NCBI RefSeq assembly: GCF_000765695.2
Contig: NZ_JRPB02000006.1
Location: forward strand, 35,050 to 99,049
DNA length: 64,000 bases
Source of the DNA: Helicobacter sp. MIT 11-5569
GTDB lineage: Bacteria > Campylobacterota > Campylobacteria > Campylobacterales > Helicobacteraceae
Reading direction: 5' to 3'
This document shows positions 20,263 through 28,524 of the stretch, in pieces; within the stretch, counting starts at the first letter, position 1, and each line of letters opens with the position of its first letter. Made by a program: the position numbers and the translations under genes. The notes beneath the pieces are model-generated. The model was not told where the DNA came from and searched no databases. It saw only the letters and a list, made by a program, of their open reading frames with translations.

Positions 20263-21027
20263 ATGAAAAAGTTAATTCTTGGAATCTTTAGTGTATTGTT
20301 GTTTGGTGGATGTGTAACAACAGATTTGCAAACAAAAGCCACAATGTCGCAAAGTGTGTTTATTGACCCGGTTGATATAACACAAAAGGTTGTTTATGTC
20401 GCAGTGAGAAACACAAGTGGTTATAATATCAATTTGCAATCAAAAATTGAAAATCATTTGCAGCAAAAAGGTTATAGAATTACACAAAACCCATATGATG
20501 CAACTTTTATTTTGCAAGCAAATATTTTGTATTGTGATTTAAAACAAGAAAATAATGCAAAAGACGCTGCAATTCTAGGCGCGGCAGCTGGAGCTGGAGT
20601 AGGAGCATATAATCATTCTAGCGCGACAGGAACTGTTGTGGGAGGATTAGCTGGAGCTGCTGTTGGTGGATTGGTTGGAAAAATAACAGAAGATAAAGTC
20701 TTTCAAATGCAAGTAGATATTAACATACAGCAAAAAACTGACAGAAATATTTGGGTAAATGATGGACAATATGTTGGGCAAGCAAATGTGAGCGACCAAA
20801 GAAGAGCAGGATTTTTTAATAGTTTTGGTGGAAATGTGCGCGATATACAAGGTGGCGGACAAATACAGAGCAATATTGCAAACTATGATAACCAATTTTA
20901 TGAGCGCAACTACACACAAAAACAAACAACACTTCTTGCTGAAGCAACAAAGCTTAACCTAACACTTGAAGAGGCGATTCCTGTTTTAGAGGATAAAGTC
21001 TCTAGCCAAATCTCTGGAATCTTTTAG
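20263..21027 (+). CDS. traT: TraT-family outer-membrane lipoprotein
   Basis: A 254-residue protein with a lipobox ending LFGGC (Cys17), then MSQSVFIDPVD, VRNTSGYNINLQSKI and the glycine/alanine-rich region (about 102-140). The C-terminus has LNLTLEEAIPVLEDKVSSQI. This follows F-plasmid TraT (complement resistance and surface exclusion) along the whole length. The ATG at 20263 follows AAAGGAGAG; a longer in-frame start is rejected. E214-R-N-Y-T218 is an N-glycosylation sequon. No transfer genes are nearby, so a resident role in surface protection is inferred. Confidence 0.88.
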   Translation: MKKLILGIFSVLLFGGCVTTDLQTKATMSQSVFIDPVDITQKVVYVAVRNTSGYNINLQSKIENHLQQKGYRITQNPYDATFILQANILYCDLKQENNAKDAAILGAAAGAGVGAYNHSSATGTVVGGLAGAAVGGLVGKITEDKVFQMQVDINIQQKTDRNIWVNDGQYVGQANVSDQRRAGFFNSFGGNVRDIQGGGQIQSNIANYDNQFYERNYTQKQTTLLAEATKLNLTLEEAIPVLEDKVSSQISGIF

Positions 21028-21140
21028 GTTTTTCCTGGAAGATTTCACTTCTATTTTTCTACAAATTCATTGATTGTAATTTTTAGCGTTTTTAATTTTG
21101 CATTTTTTATCTAATTTCTCTTTAAGAAATTTAATATTAC

Positions 21141-21166
21141 AATATATGAATAAATGTTCATATATT
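21141..21166 (+). promoter_or_regulatory. Operator for the SmtB/ArsR-type regulator
   Basis: A perfect inverted repeat: AATATATGAA, six bases, then TTCATATATT, ending 11 bases before the regulator start. It has the TGAA-N6-TTCA core of the SmtB/CzrA/CadC 12-2-12 operators, so metal-relieved autorepression is expected. Confidence 0.8.
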
Positions 21167-21177
21167 AAAGGATAAAA

Positions 21178-21519
21178 ATGCCAGAAATTGATACAACAAG
21201 GAAAAATGCCTTAAATTCTATTGCAAAGAGTCTTCCAAAAGAAGAGTTGCTGTATGACTTAGCAGAATTTTTTAAGATTTTTGGAGATTCTTCAAGGATT
21301 AGAATCCTATCAATTTTGCGTGAAGAAAAGCTTTGCGTGAATGAAATTTCTTTTCTTTTGCAAATCTCCCCTAGTGCTGTTTCTCATCAGCTTAGAATCC
21401 TGCGCCAAGCGCGTCTTGTGCGTTATCAAAAAATCGGCAAGGAAGTGTTTTATAGTCTTGATGATGACCATATTGAAAAAATCCTAGACCAAGGTTTAGA
21501 ACATATTAATGAAATGTAG
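21178..21519 (+). CDS. ArsR/SmtB-family metal-sensing repressor
   Basis: A 113-residue winged-helix repressor with recognition-helix region ISPSAVSHQLRILRQARLV. The alpha-5 metal site is complete: D96, H98, H109 and E112, in the D-x-H-x10-H-x2-E spacing of zinc sensors such as SmtB and CzrA. A cysteine (C53, in KLCVNE) stands where CadC/ArsR have their alpha-3 thiolates, but only one is present there. It lies 9 bases upstream of a P-type metal ATPase and behind a palindromic operator. Zinc or a related divalent ion is the likely signal. Confidence 0.9.
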   Translation: MPEIDTTRKNALNSIAKSLPKEELLYDLAEFFKIFGDSSRIRILSILREEKLCVNEISFLLQISPSAVSHQLRILRQARLVRYQKIGKEVFYSLDDDHIEKILDQGLEHINEM

Positions 21520-21528
21520 GAGAAGATT

Positions 21529-23439
21529 ATGCAATGTGCGCAAGGTTGTTGTTCTGCAACAAGAGCTAAAAAAAGCGATTCTAAAGTTTTAGAAAATAGC
21601 ATTTTTGCTGCTGCAATTTTTTGTTATAGCGTAGCATTATGTGCCGAACTCGGATTATTTTATTTGCCCTATTTATCACTTCTTTTTGTTTTATGCTATT
21701 TCTCCCTTGGATATGGAATCTTAAAAGAAGCATTTTTTGGGCTTTTAAAGCGTGAGTATTTTAACGAAAATAGCCTAATGGTGCTTGCAAGTTTGGGAGC
21801 ATTTTATGTTGGAGATGGGGCTGAAGCAGTTGCAATTTTGCTGTTTTATAGAATCGGAGAATTTTTAGAATCTTTTATTGTGGAGAAATCTAAAAAGCAA
21901 ATTAGAAGCTTAGCGGATTTAAAAATAGAAAATGCAAGGGTTTTAAGGGGAGAAAAACAAGAAAGTATCGCTCCAGAAGAAGTGCAAAAAGGAGAGATTT
22001 TAGTCGTATTTGCAGGGGAAAGGATTTTAGCAGATGGAGTGATTATTAAAGGATTCGGGAGTGTGGATAACTCTGCATTAAATGGAGAATCTGTCCCTGT
22101 AAGCGTTGAAGAAGGAGACAAAGTATGCTCGGGCGCAATTAATCTAAGTGGAATCTTGCATATTCAAGCAACGCAAAGTTATGCGGATTCCACTTTTAGC
22201 AAAGTTTTGCAGCTGATTGCTGAAGGAAATGCACAAAAAAGCAAAAGCGAAGAGTTTATTACAAAATTTGCGCGCTATTACACGCCCATTGTTACGCTAT
22301 TGGCATTTTTGGTTGCATTACTTCCCTCGCTTTATTTTTGGGCTTTGGGTGGTAGCTTTGTGCAAGAATTGCAAACTTGGCTTTATCGTGGAATCATTTT
22401 TCTAGTTGTTTCTTGTCCTTGCGCACTTGTGATTTCTATACCTTTAACATTTTTTGCAGCACTTGGAAGAGCGTCAAAAGAAGGGATTTTGATTAAAGGT
22501 TCAAGCTATTTAGAAGCGTTAAACAATGTGGGTGCTATTGTATTTGATAAAACAGGCACGCTTACAAAAGGCACATTAAGTTTAAAAGAAATCCATACAC
22601 AAAAGGGATTTACGCAAAAATTTGCATTAGGGCTTGCCAAAGCTTTAGAATCGCATTCTAATCACCCTATTGCACGTGCAATTTTGCAAGCAAACATGCA
22701 AGATTCTTCGTCGATTGCATTAGAATCCATCACAGAATCTGCTGGGGGTGGAATTTCTGCGGTGTATCAAGGAAAGCCTTTAGCATTAGGCAACGCACGT
22801 TTTATTAGCTCTTTTTTAAAGCAGCAAATTGTAGAATCTAAAAGTGCAAAATGTGAGATTTTTTTGAGCTTAGGAGAAGATGTGATTGCGTCTTTTGTTT
22901 TAGAAGATACTCTAAAAGAAGAAGCAAAAGATTGTATTTATGCTTTAAAAGGTTTGGAGCTTTGCATTTTAAGTGGAGATAAAAAGGAAGTCGCAGAGGA
23001 AGTGGCTAAAAGTGTTGGGATTCCCCATTATTTTGCAGAATTATTACCACAAGATAAGGTTTTGCATTTGCGAGAGATTTTAAATGCACAAAAAGCAAAA
23101 GGCAAAAAGGTGATTTTCGTAGGAGATGGTATTAATGACGCACCGTCTTTGAATCTTAGTGATATTGGAATTGCTATGGGAAGTTCTGGAAGTGATATAG
23201 CATTAGATGGAGCAGATATTGTGATTTTGCAAGATGATTTGGCTAAGATTCCATTATCTTTGCAATTAGCGCATAAAACGCGTTTAATTTTATGGCAAAA
23301 TATCGTCTTTGCTTTGGGGGTAAAAGTAGCAATTATGCTTTTTGGTGTGTTTGGAATCGCAAATTTATGGATCGCGCTTTTTGGTGATGTGGGAGTAGCA
23401 CTTATAGCACTTTTAAATGCAATGCGCGCAATTCGTTAA
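21529..23439 (+). CDS. cadA: Zn/Cd/Pb-type P1B ATPase (CadA/ZntA-like efflux pump)
   Basis: A 636-residue heavy-metal exporter. It has a short Cys-rich N-terminus (CAQGCC) in place of a full HMA domain, then membrane helices and an actuator domain with GESVPV. The metal-binding CPC in SCPCALVISIP, the phosphorylation site DKTGTLTKG, the HP locus ESHSNHPIARA and GDGINDAPSLN follow. The CPC plus the SmtB-type regulator favour Zn2+/Cd2+ over Cu+. It is probably co-transcribed with the repressor, and the metal induces both. Confidence 0.92.
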   Translation: MQCAQGCCSATRAKKSDSKVLENSIFAAAIFCYSVALCAELGLFYLPYLSLLFVLCYFSLGYGILKEAFFGLLKREYFNENSLMVLASLGAFYVGDGAEAVAILLFYRIGEFLESFIVEKSKKQIRSLADLKIENARVLRGEKQESIAPEEVQKGEILVVFAGERILADGVIIKGFGSVDNSALNGESVPVSVEEGDKVCSGAINLSGILHIQATQSYADSTFSKVLQLIAEGNAQKSKSEEFITKFARYYTPIVTLLAFLVALLPSLYFWALGGSFVQELQTWLYRGIIFLVVSCPCALVISIPLTFFAALGRASKEGILIKGSSYLEALNNVGAIVFDKTGTLTKGTLSLKEIHTQKGFTQKFALGLAKALESHSNHPIARAILQANMQDSSSIALESITESAGGGISAVYQGKPLALGNARFISSFLKQQIVESKSAKCEIFLSLGEDVIASFVLEDTLKEEAKDCIYALKGLELCILSGDKKEVAEEVAKSVGIPHYFAELLPQDKVLHLREILNAQKAKGKKVIFVGDGINDAPSLNLSDIGIAMGSSGSDIALDGADIVILQDDLAKIPLSLQLAHKTRLILWQNIVFALGVKVAIMLFGVFGIANLWIALFGDVGVALIALLNAMRAIR

Positions 23440-23450
23440 GAAAGAAAAGA

Positions 23451-23678
23451 ATGTTTCCGAGAAAATTTTATCGTTTGGTGTTTGCTTTTTTGATGTCTGT
23501 ATTTATGAGCTTTATAATGTCTGGAATCATTACATTTTTAAATTTAGGATTCCCAACAGATTTTTTTGCGCAATGGTTTTTAATAGCGTTTCCAAAAGCT
23601 TGGGTGGTAGCATTTCCTATTGTATTTTTCGTGGCGCCTTATGTGGCAAAGCTTGCAGAATCGCTATGCAAAAAGTAA
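23451..23678 (+). CDS. DUF2798 small two-helix membrane protein
   Basis: A 75-residue protein with two membrane segments (about 8-28 and 45-68) separated by GFPTDFFAQW, the DUF2798 pattern. Its function is unknown. The ATG at 23451 follows the P-type ATPase stop by 11 bases (AAGAAAAGA as weak ribosome site), so it may be the last gene of the metal-efflux unit or the first of the SMR pair. Confidence 0.65.
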   Translation: MFPRKFYRLVFAFLMSVFMSFIMSGIITFLNLGFPTDFFAQWFLIAFPKAWVVAFPIVFFVAPYVAKLAESLCKK

Positions 23679-23703
23679 ATTATTAAGGTTTTAGGAGTTT
23701 AAA

Positions 23704-24111
23704 GTGGCGTGGCTGTTGATTCTTTTTGGCGGAATCGTTGAGGTGTTTTGGGTGAGTGGTTTGAAGTATTCTACAACTTTTGTTGGATATTTTTTTACAA
23801 TTCTTGGAATCTTGACGTCTTTTACTTGTATGATTTTGGCAATAAAACGTGTTGAAGTTAGTATTGCATACGCTGTATTTGTAGGGATTGGCGCAGTAGG
23901 GGTTATCTTAAGTGAAATCTTTATTTTTGGGGCAAAAGTTTCTTTGGTGCAGTCTGTGTTAATTGCTGTTTTATTAATTAGTATTGTGGGATTAAAGCTT
24001 GTAAGCAAAGAAAGTGATGCTAAGGATTCTAAGACAATTGAGGAGATTTCAGAAATTTTGGGAATTGATGCGCTTGATGACCAGATTGAATCAGGACGGA
24101 ATCCAAAATGA
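23704..24111 (+). CDS. SMR-family drug/metabolite exporter subunit 1 (C-terminally extended)
   Basis: A 135-residue small multidrug resistance protein with four membrane helices and the essential glutamate at residue 13 (GGIVEVFWV). The start codon is GTG. After the normal end (VGLKLVS) it carries a hydrophilic tail of about 33 residues (from KESDAK), unusual for the family. It overlaps the next SMR gene by four bases (ATGA). Paired SMR genes of this kind form heterodimers (YkkCD, EbrAB), some of which export guanidinium. Confidence 0.85.
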   Translation: MAWLLILFGGIVEVFWVSGLKYSTTFVGYFFTILGILTSFTCMILAIKRVEVSIAYAVFVGIGAVGVILSEIFIFGAKVSLVQSVLIAVLLISIVGLKLVSKESDAKDSKTIEEISEILGIDALDDQIESGRNPK

Positions 24112-24422
24112 GTTGGATATTTTTGTTGCTTGCTGGTGCTATGGAAATTTTTGGCGTAATTATGATGAAAACTTATGCAATCACTGCTAAAAAAATTTAT
24201 CTTTTAGGTGTGGCATTCTTTTTTGTTTTGAGTCTTGGAAGTTTATCTTTAGCTTTACAAGAGATTCCTATGGGAATGGGATATGCGATATGGACCGGGA
24301 TTGGAACAGCTGGGGGAGTGCTTGTTGGAATCTTTTTTTATAAGGAATCGCGCAATTTTTGGAAACTCTTTTTTATTGCGCTAATTATAGTTTGCAGTGC
24401 TGGGTTAAAGCTTGTTAGCTAA
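24108..24422 (+). CDS. SMR-family drug/metabolite exporter subunit 2
   Basis: A 104-residue protein with four membrane helices. Glu13 (LAGAMEIFGV) and the GMGYAIWTGIGTAGG segment are standard SMR features. It is translationally coupled to subunit 1 and probably forms a heterodimer of dual topology. Its 3' end overlaps the convergent tatD gene by 8 bases. Confidence 0.87.
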   Translation: MSWIFLLLAGAMEIFGVIMMKTYAITAKKIYLLGVAFFFVLSLGSLSLALQEIPMGMGYAIWTGIGTAGGVLVGIFFYKESRNFWKLFFIALIIVCSAGLKLVS

Positions 24423-25209
24423 TCTTAAAAAGTCGAGCTGTGTTTGCGTTAATCTGCGTGATTAATGTTTCTTTTGGAAGTTGTAGAATTTCTTGCATTT
24501 TTTCTAAAACCAAAGGAATATAAGAAGGCTCATTGCGTTGCCCTCTGTGTGGGTGAGGAGTGAGATAGGGCGCGTCTGTTTCTAACAAAAGGGATTCTAA
24601 TGGAATCTTTGGCAAAATTTCTACTAATTTTCTTGCATTTTTAAAGGTCAAAACTCCTCCGATTCCATAATAAAAATTAAAAGGCGCGAGTTTTAGGAGT
24701 TGAAAATCTGCATTAAAGCAGTGCAAAACTCCACCTACTAAGTCTTTTGCATAGGATTGTAGAATCTCTAAGCTATCTTGTGAAGCATCTCTAATATGCA
24801 CAATAAGAGGTTTTTTAAATTGAATAGCAAGCTCAATTTGTGCGATAAAAACGCGCTTTTGCATAGTCTTTAAATCTACAATGGAATCCAAATTAAAGTC
24901 TTCAAGTTTCTCTTCTAAGCGGTAATAATCTAAGCCACATTCTCCAATAGCAATACACTTTGGGTCATTTAAAAAGGATTTGATAGAGTTTTCATCATAG
25001 GCATAAGCTAAGTCAGGATGCACACCGCTTGCAAAATACACATTTGTGTGTGTGTTTGCTAAATGTTGTGCTTTTTGTAAATCTTTTGGGTCTGCTGCTG
25101 GGATAATAAAGCGCGAAATTCCTGCATTTTCTGCGCGTTTTAGCATTTCTTCAAAGTCTTCATCATAACGTGTATCGTCCAAATGGCAATGTGTATCACA
25201 AAGCTGCAT
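24415..25209 (-). CDS. tatD: TatD-family metal-dependent DNase
   Basis: A 264-residue TIM-barrel hydrolase. Metal ligands are visible in DTHCHLDD (residues ~4-11), IGECGLDYYR, HIRDA and HCF, and in ETDAPYLTPHPHRGQRN near the end. TatD enzymes are 3'-5' DNases involved in repair and nucleic-acid turnover. It converges on the SMR pair and diverges from ribE, the tatD-ribE-flhX arrangement of H. pylori (from memory). Confidence 0.95.
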   Translation of the reverse strand: MQLCDTHCHLDDTRYDEDFEEMLKRAENAGISRFIIPAADPKDLQKAQHLANTHTNVYFASGVHPDLAYAYDENSIKSFLNDPKCIAIGECGLDYYRLEEKLEDFNLDSIVDLKTMQKRVFIAQIELAIQFKKPLIVHIRDASQDSLEILQSYAKDLVGGVLHCFNADFQLLKLAPFNFYYGIGGVLTFKNARKLVEILPKIPLESLLLETDAPYLTPHPHRGQRNEPSYIPLVLEKMQEILQLPKETLITQINANTARLFKIS

Positions 25210-25268
25210 AATAATCCTTTTATGTTACAATTTGCGCATTGTATTAGATTGTAGCTTAAAGGTTAGAG

Positions 25269-25892
25269 ATGTTTACAGGGCTTGTGCGTGAGTTTGGCAA
25301 AGTAGAGAGTTTGCAAGGGTCAAGTTTGCGTATTTTAGCAGAGTATAAGCCAAATATTGGGGATTCCATAGCAGTAAATGGAGCGTGCCTAACGGTAGTT
25401 GAAGTTTTTGATAAAGGCTTTGTGCTAGAGCTTAGCGAAGAAACGCAAAAAAATATTGCATTAGAAATTTACAAAGGCTTTGTGCATATAGAACCCGCAA
25501 TGCGCTTAAGTGAGCGTTTAGATGGGCATATTGTGCAAGGGCATATTGATGGGATTGGTGTGATTACAAAAATTGTGCCACATTCTGTTGGGACAGATTT
25601 TTTTATTCAAGTGGATTCTAAAGTTTTAGCGTTGTGTGTGCCTAAAGGAAGCATTGCAATTAATGGAATTAGTTTGACAATTAACGCGCTTTTGGATTCT
25701 ACATTGCGTCTAACATTAATCCCGCACACACTACAAACAACACTTTTTGCGCAATACAAAGTAGGAACGCGTGTCAATATAGAAACAGATTGTTTAGCAC
25801 GTATGGTGCAACATTTCTTAACACAGAAAGAATCTAACACAGATTCTAAACCTAGCTGGGAAGCAATAGATAGAATTTTAGGGAGTTATTAA
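25269..25892 (+). CDS. ribE: Riboflavin synthase alpha chain
   Basis: A 207-residue protein made of two homologous barrels. The first starts MFTGLVREFG with SIAVNGACLTV; the second has GSIAINGISLTIN. It joins two molecules of 6,7-dimethyl-8-ribityllumazine to riboflavin. The C-terminus carries a short extension. The TAATG overlap with flhX indicates coupling. Confidence 0.95.
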   Translation: MFTGLVREFGKVESLQGSSLRILAEYKPNIGDSIAVNGACLTVVEVFDKGFVLELSEETQKNIALEIYKGFVHIEPAMRLSERLDGHIVQGHIDGIGVITKIVPHSVGTDFFIQVDSKVLALCVPKGSIAINGISLTINALLDSTLRLTLIPHTLQTTLFAQYKVGTRVNIETDCLARMVQHFLTQKESNTDSKPSWEAIDRILGSY

Positions 25893-26176
25893 TGCCGCCA
25901 AAAACGCCTTTAAATCAAAGAGCCGTTGCTTTAGCCTATGAGCAAAATAAACAACGCGCGCCCAAAGTGATTGCCAAAGGAGAAGGTCTAATTGCAGAAA
26001 GGATTATTGAAAAAGCAAAAGAATATGATATTCCGCTTTTTCAAAGTAAAGCGTTAGTAGATTCGTTAATCCATTTGGAATTAGATGAAGAGATTCCGCC
26101 AACTTTGTATAAAGCAGTTGTTGAAGTCTTTATTTGGCTATATCAAACAGAGAAAAAAGCACAAATGAGCAACTAA
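25892..26176 (+). CDS. FlhB C-terminal-domain homologue (FlhX)
   Basis: A 94-residue protein resembling the cytoplasmic substrate-switch domain of FlhB alone: RAVALAYEQNKQRAPKVIAKGEG, IIEKAKEYDIPLFQS and ELDEEIPPTLYKAVVEVF. It begins about where the mature C-terminal part of FlhB would after self-cleavage and lacks an NPTH site. In H. pylori such a protein (HP1575) can stand in for the FlhB C-domain. It is co-transcribed with ribE. Confidence 0.85.
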   Translation: MPPKTPLNQRAVALAYEQNKQRAPKVIAKGEGLIAERIIEKAKEYDIPLFQSKALVDSLIHLELDEEIPPTLYKAVVEVFIWLYQTEKKAQMSN

Positions 26177-26233
26177 TCTTTTAAGTAAAAGTATTATACA
26201 ATGCGCAATTTATTTTAATAAAAGGTTTAAAAG

Positions 26234-27571
26234 TTGTTTGGTGGTATTACAGAAAGTTTTCAAAGCGCAATCAGCAAAATCCGATTCCAAGATGATGAAA
26301 AGGCGTTAAAGCGTGCGTTAGATGAACTCAAAAAAGCATTATTAAAATCTGATGTGCATTATAAAGTTTTAAAAGAGCTTTTAGCAGAAATTGAAAAGAA
26401 AACAAAACTTGCAGGAATTGGCAAAGAGAGTTTTCTTGCGGCACTAAAGGAATCGCTAAATGCGATTCTAACAGCACCGGGACATTATGGGTTTGTTTTT
26501 GTGCCAAAACCCCCAACGATTGTTTTAATGGCAGGTTTGCAAGGAAGCGGAAAAACAACGACAACAGCAAAGCTAGCAAATTATTTAAAAGGCAAACAAA
26601 AGAAAGTTTTACTTGCCGCTTGTGATTTGCAAAGATTAGCAGCAGTGGAGCAGTTGCGTCAGCTGTCTTTGCAAGTGGAAGTTGATTTTTTTCATCTTGA
26701 GGGAAAAAATGCGATAGAGATTGCGACAGAAGCAAAGAAAAAAGCAATTGATGGTTTGTATGATGTGTTGTTAGTAGATACCGCTGGGCGTTTAGCCATT
26801 GATGAAGCATTAATGCAGGAATTGCAAGGTGTTAAAGCTGCGATTAATCCTAATGAAGTGCTTTATGTTGTGGATAGTTTAAGCGGGCAAGATGGTGTAA
26901 AAAGTGCGGCTATGTTCCATGAAAAAATGGATTTAAGTGGCGTTGTTTTAAGCAAATTTGATGGCGATAGTAAAGGTGGAATCGCACTTTCTATTGCACA
27001 TCAGCTTGGGATTCCATTGCGTTTTATTGGTGTGGGAGAAAAAATTGCTGATTTAGAAGTGTTTATTCCAGAGCGCATTGTAGGTAGGCTAATGGGAGCT
27101 GGAGATATTCACTCTTTGGCAGAAAAAACTGCTGCTGTAATTAGCGAAAAGGAAGCAAAAGATATTTCTAAAAAAATCAAAAAAGGGAAATTTACCTTTA
27201 ATGATTTTATTGCACAACTTGATAATATCAAGAAAATTGGCTCTATGCAGTCTATTTTATCAATGTTGCCGGGCTTAGGAAATATGGCAAGCGCGCTAAA
27301 AGATGTGGATTTGGATAATTCTAAAGAGATTAAACAAATGCGCGCTATGGTTTCTTCTATGACGCCAAAAGAGCGTGAGAATCCGGATTTGCTAAATGGT
27401 AGTCGCAAAAAGCGCATTGCAATGGGTGCAGGGATTGATGTGAGTGATATTAATCGCTTTTTAAAGCAATTTGAAAATGCTGCAAAAATGGCGAAGAAAT
27501 TTTCCAACAAGGGCGGAATGGGAGATTTAATGAGTTTGATGAAAGATGCAAGAATGGGGCAATTGAGATAA
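26234..27571 (+). CDS. ffh: Signal recognition particle protein Ffh
   Basis: A 445-residue GTPase which with 4.5S RNA targets nascent membrane proteins to SecYEG. N domain (1-~90), G domain with P-loop GLQGSGKTTT, DTAGR, and SKFDGDSKGG, then an M domain (about 310-445). The start is TTG at 26234, eight bases after AAAAGG; no ATG is available near. It heads a region that continues, after an inserted DUF805 gene, to rpsP. Confidence 0.97.
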   Translation: MFGGITESFQSAISKIRFQDDEKALKRALDELKKALLKSDVHYKVLKELLAEIEKKTKLAGIGKESFLAALKESLNAILTAPGHYGFVFVPKPPTIVLMAGLQGSGKTTTTAKLANYLKGKQKKVLLAACDLQRLAAVEQLRQLSLQVEVDFFHLEGKNAIEIATEAKKKAIDGLYDVLLVDTAGRLAIDEALMQELQGVKAAINPNEVLYVVDSLSGQDGVKSAAMFHEKMDLSGVVLSKFDGDSKGGIALSIAHQLGIPLRFIGVGEKIADLEVFIPERIVGRLMGAGDIHSLAEKTAAVISEKEAKDISKKIKKGKFTFNDFIAQLDNIKKIGSMQSILSMLPGLGNMASALKDVDLDNSKEIKQMRAMVSSMTPKERENPDLLNGSRKKRIAMGAGIDVSDINRFLKQFENAAKMAKKFSNKGGMGDLMSLMKDARMGQLR

Positions 27572-27643
27572 TAAAAATAAATAAAGAATCTAAAAGTATT
27601 TTTGATAGGATTAAGGTTAAAGTTTTTATTTGAAAGGGAGAGT

Positions 27644-28186
27644 ATGACATTTAAACAAGCGGTTGCAAGTGGATTTTCTAATCTATTTAACTTCAAAGGT
27701 AGGGCGTCTCGGTCAGAGTATTGGTGGTTTTATTTATGTTTGGCAATTATAGGGTCATTGTCGGGGGCTATGATTCTAGGCTTTGCCTTTGTGGGTTATT
27801 ATTTATTTTTGAACGGGACTATATTATATATATCGTATATAATATATCAGACATTTGCTTTTGTGTTTCTTATGTTCTATATTTCTATTACCGTTAGACG
27901 TTTGCATGATGTTAATAAATCTGGCTGGTGGCTACTTGTTTGGTTTGTTTCATATATTCTTATGGTGTTTATAGGGGTGTTATCTGATGACACAATATCT
28001 GCAAATACTGAATTGGTAGGAATCGCCTTATCTGCCGTCTTATTTGCTCTTCTTGCATCATCAATAATACTATTAATTTTCTTAGTAAAAAGGGGAACAA
28101 AAGGAGAGAATCGTTTTGGAGCTGACCCATTATGCTTATCTGCGCAAGAAATAGATAGAGACAATGAAGTTAAAAATACGCTTTAG
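27644..28186 (+). CDS. DUF805 membrane protein
   Basis: A 180-residue protein with the DUF805 start (FSNLFNFKGRASRSEYWWF) and four membrane helices; VRRLHDVNKSGWW is the family's conserved loop. Its function is unknown. The ATG at 27644 is four bases after AAAGGGAG; an upstream in-frame start is rejected. It lies between ffh and rpsP, which I recall as adjacent in H. pylori, so it looks like an insertion into that order. Confidence 0.85.
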   Translation: MTFKQAVASGFSNLFNFKGRASRSEYWWFYLCLAIIGSLSGAMILGFAFVGYYLFLNGTILYISYIIYQTFAFVFLMFYISITVRRLHDVNKSGWWLLVWFVSYILMVFIGVLSDDTISANTELVGIALSAVLFALLASSIILLIFLVKRGTKGENRFGADPLCLSAQEIDRDNEVKNTL

Positions 28187-28195
28187 AGTTTAATG

Positions 28196-28219
28196 TTTTC
28201 CTTAAAATTTTAAGGAAAA
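28196..28219. terminator. 24-bp perfect palindrome after the DUF805 gene
   Basis: A perfect palindrome, TTTTCCTTAAAA joined to its own reverse complement. As RNA it would form a 12-bp stem with almost no loop and no separate U-run, so it is an unusual terminator at best. It lies about 17 bases upstream of the rpsP -10 box, so it could also be a protein-binding site. Confidence 0.4.
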
Positions 28220-28235
28220 ATTACTTATTTTTAAG

Positions 28236-28241
28236 TATAAT
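28236..28241 (+). promoter_or_regulatory. -10 box for the rpsP-khpA-rimM-trmD-rplS operon
   Basis: TATAAT preceded by TTAAG, the extended sigma-70-type element typical of Helicobacter, 56 bases before the rpsP start. No clear -35 is seen, as usual in this group. Confidence 0.6.
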
Positions 28242-28296
28242 AACGCCTTTTACACAGATTTATTCTGTAAATTTTTAATAATTTAAGGAGTATATT

Positions 28297-28524
28297 TTGG
28301 CAACCGTTATCCGCTTAACAAAAATGGGGCGCAAGAAAAAGCCTTTTTATAGAATCGTTGTAACTGATAGCAGAAAAAGACGTGATGGAGGTTGGATTGA
28401 GTCGATTGGGTATTATAATCCTTTAACAGAGCCTTCTACCGTAAAATTTGATGCAGAGCGTTTAAAGTATTGGGTAAGTGTTGGCGCAAAAATGAGTGAG
28501 CGCGTGCAAGCAATCACTAAATAG
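28297..28524 (+). CDS. rpsP: 30S ribosomal protein S16
   Basis: A 75-residue S16 with [19 protein letters not shown] and GYYNPLTEP. The start is TTG at 28297, preceded by AAGGAG at 6-7 bases. It is first in the classical operon for S16, a KH protein, RimM, TrmD and L19. Confidence 0.97.
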   Translation: MATVIRLTKMGRKKKPFYRIVVTDSRKRRDGGWIESIGYYNPLTEPSTVKFDAERLKYWVSVGAKMSERVQAITK

